A DNA stretch of 6,798 bases from Collinsella aerofaciens. Its GTDB lineage: Bacteria; Actinomycetota; Coriobacteriia; Coriobacteriales; Coriobacteriaceae. Within the stretch, counting starts at the first letter, position 1. Each line of letters begins with the position of its first letter. The stretch is taken from positions 1-6,798 of the forward strand of contig RPYR01000181.1 in the NCBI GenBank assembly GCA_008671285.1. Direction: 5' to 3'. Position numbers and translations under genes: made by a program. Of the stretch, positions 4,188 to 6,798 are shown one piece after another. The notes below the pieces were generated by a model that saw only the letters and a program-made list of their open reading frames with translations, ran no database searches and was not told the DNA's origin.

Positions 4188-6758
4188 TTATTTGCCTTTG
4201 GGCTTGCTGGCGTAGAACTTCTTTTTTTTGGGCTTGCCAGCGGGGGAGGGCTTGCCAGCAAAGTTGGACTTGCCGTTGCCGGCCTGCGCGTGCGTGGGTA
4301 CTGCCGCGCGAGGCTTGCGGACCTCGGGGTTGCGCAGCTCCTCGGTTCGCTCGGCAATCTCCTCGGCGCTAAAGCCGACCTCTGCCATGGCGTCCTCAAT
4401 GGGCAGGCGGCGCACGATATAGCAGTGGTGCACCTTTTGGTTGCGCGCGAAATCCTCGGGGATGGTCTGCGCCGTAATGTCCTCCAACACGACGCCCGCG
4501 CGCGCGAGCTTGCGCGTCTCGGGGCGGAAGCCACGCAGGTTGCAGCTAAAGATGGCGTGGCCGCCCTGTGCGAGCAGGCGCGATACGCCGGCCAAAAGCT
4601 CAACATGGTCGCGCTGGACATCCCAGGTGCGGCGGCCCATCTTGGATGAGTTCGAGAACGTGGGCGGGTCGACAAAGATCAGGTCCCAGCGGTTGCGCGT
4701 CTGGCGCTGGTCGCGAATCCAGGCAAGCACGTCGTCGCGCACAAAGTGATGCTGCGGCCCCACAAAGCCGTTTTGGCGCATGTTGCGCTCGGCCCAGTCC
4801 AGGTAGGTGTTGGAGAGGTCGACCGTCACGGTCTCCTCGACGCCGCCGTCCGCCGCGTAGCAGGTGGCGGTGCCGGTGTAGGCGAACAGGTTGAGGAAGC
4901 GGCGTGCCTGTTTGGCGTGCTCGCGCACCAGGTTGCGGGTGACGCGGTGATCCAAGAAGATGCCCACATCCAGGTAGTCATCAAAGTTGACGGCAAAGGT
5001 GAGTCCGCCCTCTTCGATGAGCGGCAGGCGACGGCGCGCGATGTTGGCGCGCTCGCCCGAGCCGCCCTTGCCGGCGCCCTGCTTGCCGTACTGCGAGCCG
5101 CCGCGCGAACGCATGCGGGCCTTGGCGTGCACATGCTCGGCGGGAACATCTAGGATGCGCGGCGCGATGGCCAAAATGTCGAGCATGCGGGCCTGGGCTA
5201 GCGCGGGGTCGATGGTCTTGGGCGCGGCGTATTCGGCGATGACGAGCCAGCGGCCCGGCGTCTGCGGGCAGCCCTCGTACAGGTCGATGGCGGCGGAGTA
5301 GTCGGGAAGGTCGGCATCGTAGACACGGTAGCAGCTCACGCCCTCGCGCTTTGCCCACTTGCGACGCAGACGGGCGTTCTTGCGCAGGCGGTTGGCGAAC
5401 TGCTCGGACTCGGGGATGAGCACGGGCAGCGGCTTGCCGTCACCCAGGTCGAGCGTGGCGGCAGGTTCGGACATGGCGGGAGCGGTGCTGCCTTCATCAT
5501 TGGCGTTGTCGACATCTGCAGTCTCGCCTTCAGCACCTGCACTGGTCGCAGCTTCAAATGCCGCGGCGGCGTGATCGAGCGAGGGCCAAACCTCAATAGT
5601 TGCCTCTTCATTGTTGGGCATGACGGCAATCGAGCGCTTGGGCTCGGCGTGGAGCGCGCGGGCCAGCAATCCGTCGCGGGTGAGCGCGGCGACCGGTGCC
5701 GAGGCAAGCTCGGGCGCGCGGCGCAGCTCACCGACCAGCGTCATGGCGTCGTGCATGAGCGAAAGCGGGGTTTCGGTGGTGTCTGCGACCACGGCGGCAC
5801 CGGCGACGGCGCCCGCGTGGTCCAGCACGGTGGCGGACTTGGCGGCGCAAAAATCGACAAAACGCTTGTAGCCGGCGCACTTGACCATGCGCTCGGCGGT
5901 CTTGCGGGCGGCGGGGTCGATGTCTACGGCCACAATGCGTGCTTGGCGCTCGCGTGCTGCCGCCTCGCGCTCGCGTGCCTCGGCAAGCAACTGCTCCCAC
6001 AGAGCGGCGTCGTGCAGCTGCCAGCCCTCAAAGCCCCAGTGGTCGCGGGCGGCGCCCGGTGCACGGTCAGTCAGGATATTCACGGCCTCCAGCAGCAGGC
6101 CGCCGCCGGCGCACGAGGCGTCGATCAGCGTGGGCAGGGCCTCGTTCTCGTAATCGTCGGCCGTCAGCTCGCGCTCGCACAGCGTGGTCCAGCCGACCTG
6201 CGAAAGCACCAGGGCGGCGTAGTCGGGGCGCAGCACGTGCGAGCCCTCGCCGGCACGGGTCGCCGCGGGCGGCAGGCGCTTGAACAGCGGGTCGCCCGAA
6301 AGATCCAGGCTGATGCTCGCGCGGCGCTGGCGCAGCGAAAGCAACAGGTGAACGTCGGGATCGGCAACGTCGACATCGGCGCGACGGCCCGTGGTCTCGG
6401 CCAGACGGTCGCACAGCGCGTCCTTGGCGCGCAGGGACGAGAAGCGCGTGTTGCGCAGCTGCTCGGTCACGCCGCGGGCGGTGATGGCGATGGTGGCGCC
6501 GGGGCGGATGATGGTCTCCCAGGTGATGTCGTAAACGCTATCGTACAGCTCGTCGGCATCCTGCGCCTCAAAGCGCCCGAGCACCGCAAACACGCGGCTC
6601 GCTAGGCGCGACCACAGACAGGCGCGGTAGCCTTCTTCGAGCTCGCCCTCAAATGTAGCGCGGCCCTTCAGCCGGCGAACATGCGAAAGCCCGAGGCGTT
6701 TAAGCTCATCGGCGAGTGCGGACTCAAAGCCCTCGGGGCAGCTTGCGTAAAATTCCAT
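4188..6758 (-). CDS. rlmL: RlmKL-type 23S rRNA methyltransferase with degenerate first catalytic domain
   Basis: This 856-residue cytoplasmic protein is homologous to E. coli RlmKL (702 residues), which makes m2G2445 with its N-terminal half and m7G2069 with its C-terminal half of 23S rRNA. The N-terminal and THUMP part covers about 1-155 (CLWSRLASRVF at 47-57, ISLDLSGD at 149-156). The RlmL-like fold covers about 175-385, with TDRAPG and WGFEGW at 230-246. Its SAM motif I reads DASCAGGG (213-220) instead of DPMCGSGT, and the NPPYG motif is replaced by DTTET (326-330). A low-complexity Ala/Glu-rich linker (about 390-446) leads to the RlmK half: NRLRKN (456-461), CYRVYDADLPDY, FLDHR, FLNLFAYTGTA (621-631), TVDLSNTYLDWAERN and DPPTFSNS (697-704), all intact. 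A basic Lys/Pro/Gly-rich tail ends the protein (about 811-856). ATG 6758 has a good ribosome binding site and a -10 box nearby. The gene converges on kdpE with a 94-base gap and is not functionally linked to it. Confidence 0.92.
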   Translation of the reverse strand: MEFYASCPEGFESALADELKRLGLSHVRRLKGRATFEGELEEGYRACLWSRLASRVFAVLGRFEAQDADELYDSVYDITWETIIRPGATIAITARGVTEQLRNTRFSSLRAKDALCDRLAETTGRRADVDVADPDVHLLLSLRQRRASISLDLSGDPLFKRLPPAATRAGEGSHVLRPDYAALVLSQVGWTTLCERELTADDYENEALPTLIDASCAGGGLLLEAVNILTDRAPGAARDHWGFEGWQLHDAALWEQLLAEAREREAAARERQARIVAVDIDPAARKTAERMVKCAGYKRFVDFCAAKSATVLDHAGAVAGAAVVADTTETPLSLMHDAMTLVGELRRAPELASAPVAALTRDGLLARALHAEPKRSIAVMPNNEEATIEVWPSLDHAAAAFEAATSAGAEGETADVDNANDEGSTAPAMSEPAATLDLGDGKPLPVLIPESEQFANRLRKNARLRRKWAKREGVSCYRVYDADLPDYSAAIDLYEGCPQTPGRWLVIAEYAAPKTIDPALAQARMLDILAIAPRILDVPAEHVHAKARMRSRGGSQYGKQGAGKGGSGERANIARRRLPLIEEGGLTFAVNFDDYLDVGIFLDHRVTRNLVREHAKQARRFLNLFAYTGTATCYAADGGVEETVTVDLSNTYLDWAERNMRQNGFVGPQHHFVRDDVLAWIRDQRQTRNRWDLIFVDPPTFSNSSKMGRRTWDVQRDHVELLAGVSRLLAQGGHAIFSCNLRGFRPETRKLARAGVVLEDITAQTIPEDFARNQKVHHCYIVRRLPIEDAMAEVGFSAEEIAERTEELRNPEVRKPRAAVPTHAQAGNGKSNFAGKPSPAGKPKKKKFYASKPKGK

Positions 6759-6764
6759 GGGTGA

Positions 6765-6771
6765 CCTCTCT
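6765..6771 (-). promoter_or_regulatory. rlmL: Shine-Dalgarno site of the rRNA methyltransferase gene
   Basis: On the minus strand AGAGAGG is followed by TCACCC and ATG at 6758. The 6-base spacing supports this start codon. Confidence 0.7.
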
Positions 6772-6785
6772 GGTTGCGTCGCTCC

Positions 6786-6791
6786 ATTATA
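6786..6791 (-). promoter_or_regulatory. rlmL: -10 box of the rRNA methyltransferase promoter
   Basis: The minus strand reads TATAAT, a perfect sigma-70-type -10 element. It would start transcription near 6779-6780 and give a leader of about 20 bases. The -35 element would fall beyond the right end of the window (about 6809-6814), so it cannot be checked here. The box lies inside an imperfect 16-base palindrome (6783-6798). Confidence 0.6.
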
Positions 6792-6798
6792 TGATGGA

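Noticed and set aside
3329..4675. 448-codon minus-strand open frame over kdpE and the end of the rRNA methyltransferase gene
   Set aside because: It overlaps two well-supported genes, is in antisense register with kdpE, and shows no domain signature.
5571..6605. 344-codon plus-strand open frame inside the rRNA methyltransferase gene
   Set aside because: It is antisense to a clear homologue. Its Gly/Ala/Arg-rich composition is typical of a shadow frame in GC-rich DNA.

Overview
The window is high-GC bacterial DNA (roughly 60% or more by eye) with strong Shine-Dalgarno sites, one GTG start and tightly packed genes. It looks like ordinary chromosome. Gene content and style suggest a high-GC Gram-positive such as a Coriobacteriia/Collinsella-like actinobacterium. 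That placement is inferred from overall impression, not from a search.

Layout, left to right. Bases 2-1372 (+) encode the C-terminal two thirds of a Kup-type K+ transporter whose 5' end lies outside the window. Bases 1442-1636 (+) encode a 64-residue, single-pass membrane protein of unknown function with its own good ribosome binding site. Bases 1666-1729 hold a strong hairpin plus T-tract whose 5' arm is duplicated in tandem. Bases 1750-3375 (+) encode a short KdpD-like sensor histidine kinase (DUF4118 membrane domain, GAF-like region, kinase core) that lacks the large N-terminal KdpD/USP module. Bases 3380-4093 (+) encode its KdpE-type response regulator, 4 bases downstream. Bases 4118-4184 form a long nested inverted repeat between converging genes. 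Bases 6758-4188 (-) encode an RlmKL-type 23S rRNA methyltransferase, and its -10 box and ribosome binding site are at the right edge.

The left part reads as a potassium module: a transporter, a small membrane protein that could accompany it, and a Kdp-family two-component system. No kdpFABC genes are visible, so the two-component system sits beside Kup rather than beside the Kdp ATPase. The only hairpin that could separate transporter from regulators leaves just 20 bases before the kinase start codon. The kinase mRNA must therefore either read through it or carry it as a leader.

The right part is an unrelated housekeeping rRNA modification gene. Its first methyltransferase domain has lost the NPPYG catalytic motif and has an altered SAM-binding motif, whereas the second domain is intact. 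The enzyme may therefore perform only the RlmK (m7G) reaction. I see no mobile elements, CRISPR arrays, tRNA or rRNA genes, and no entirely new multi-gene system.
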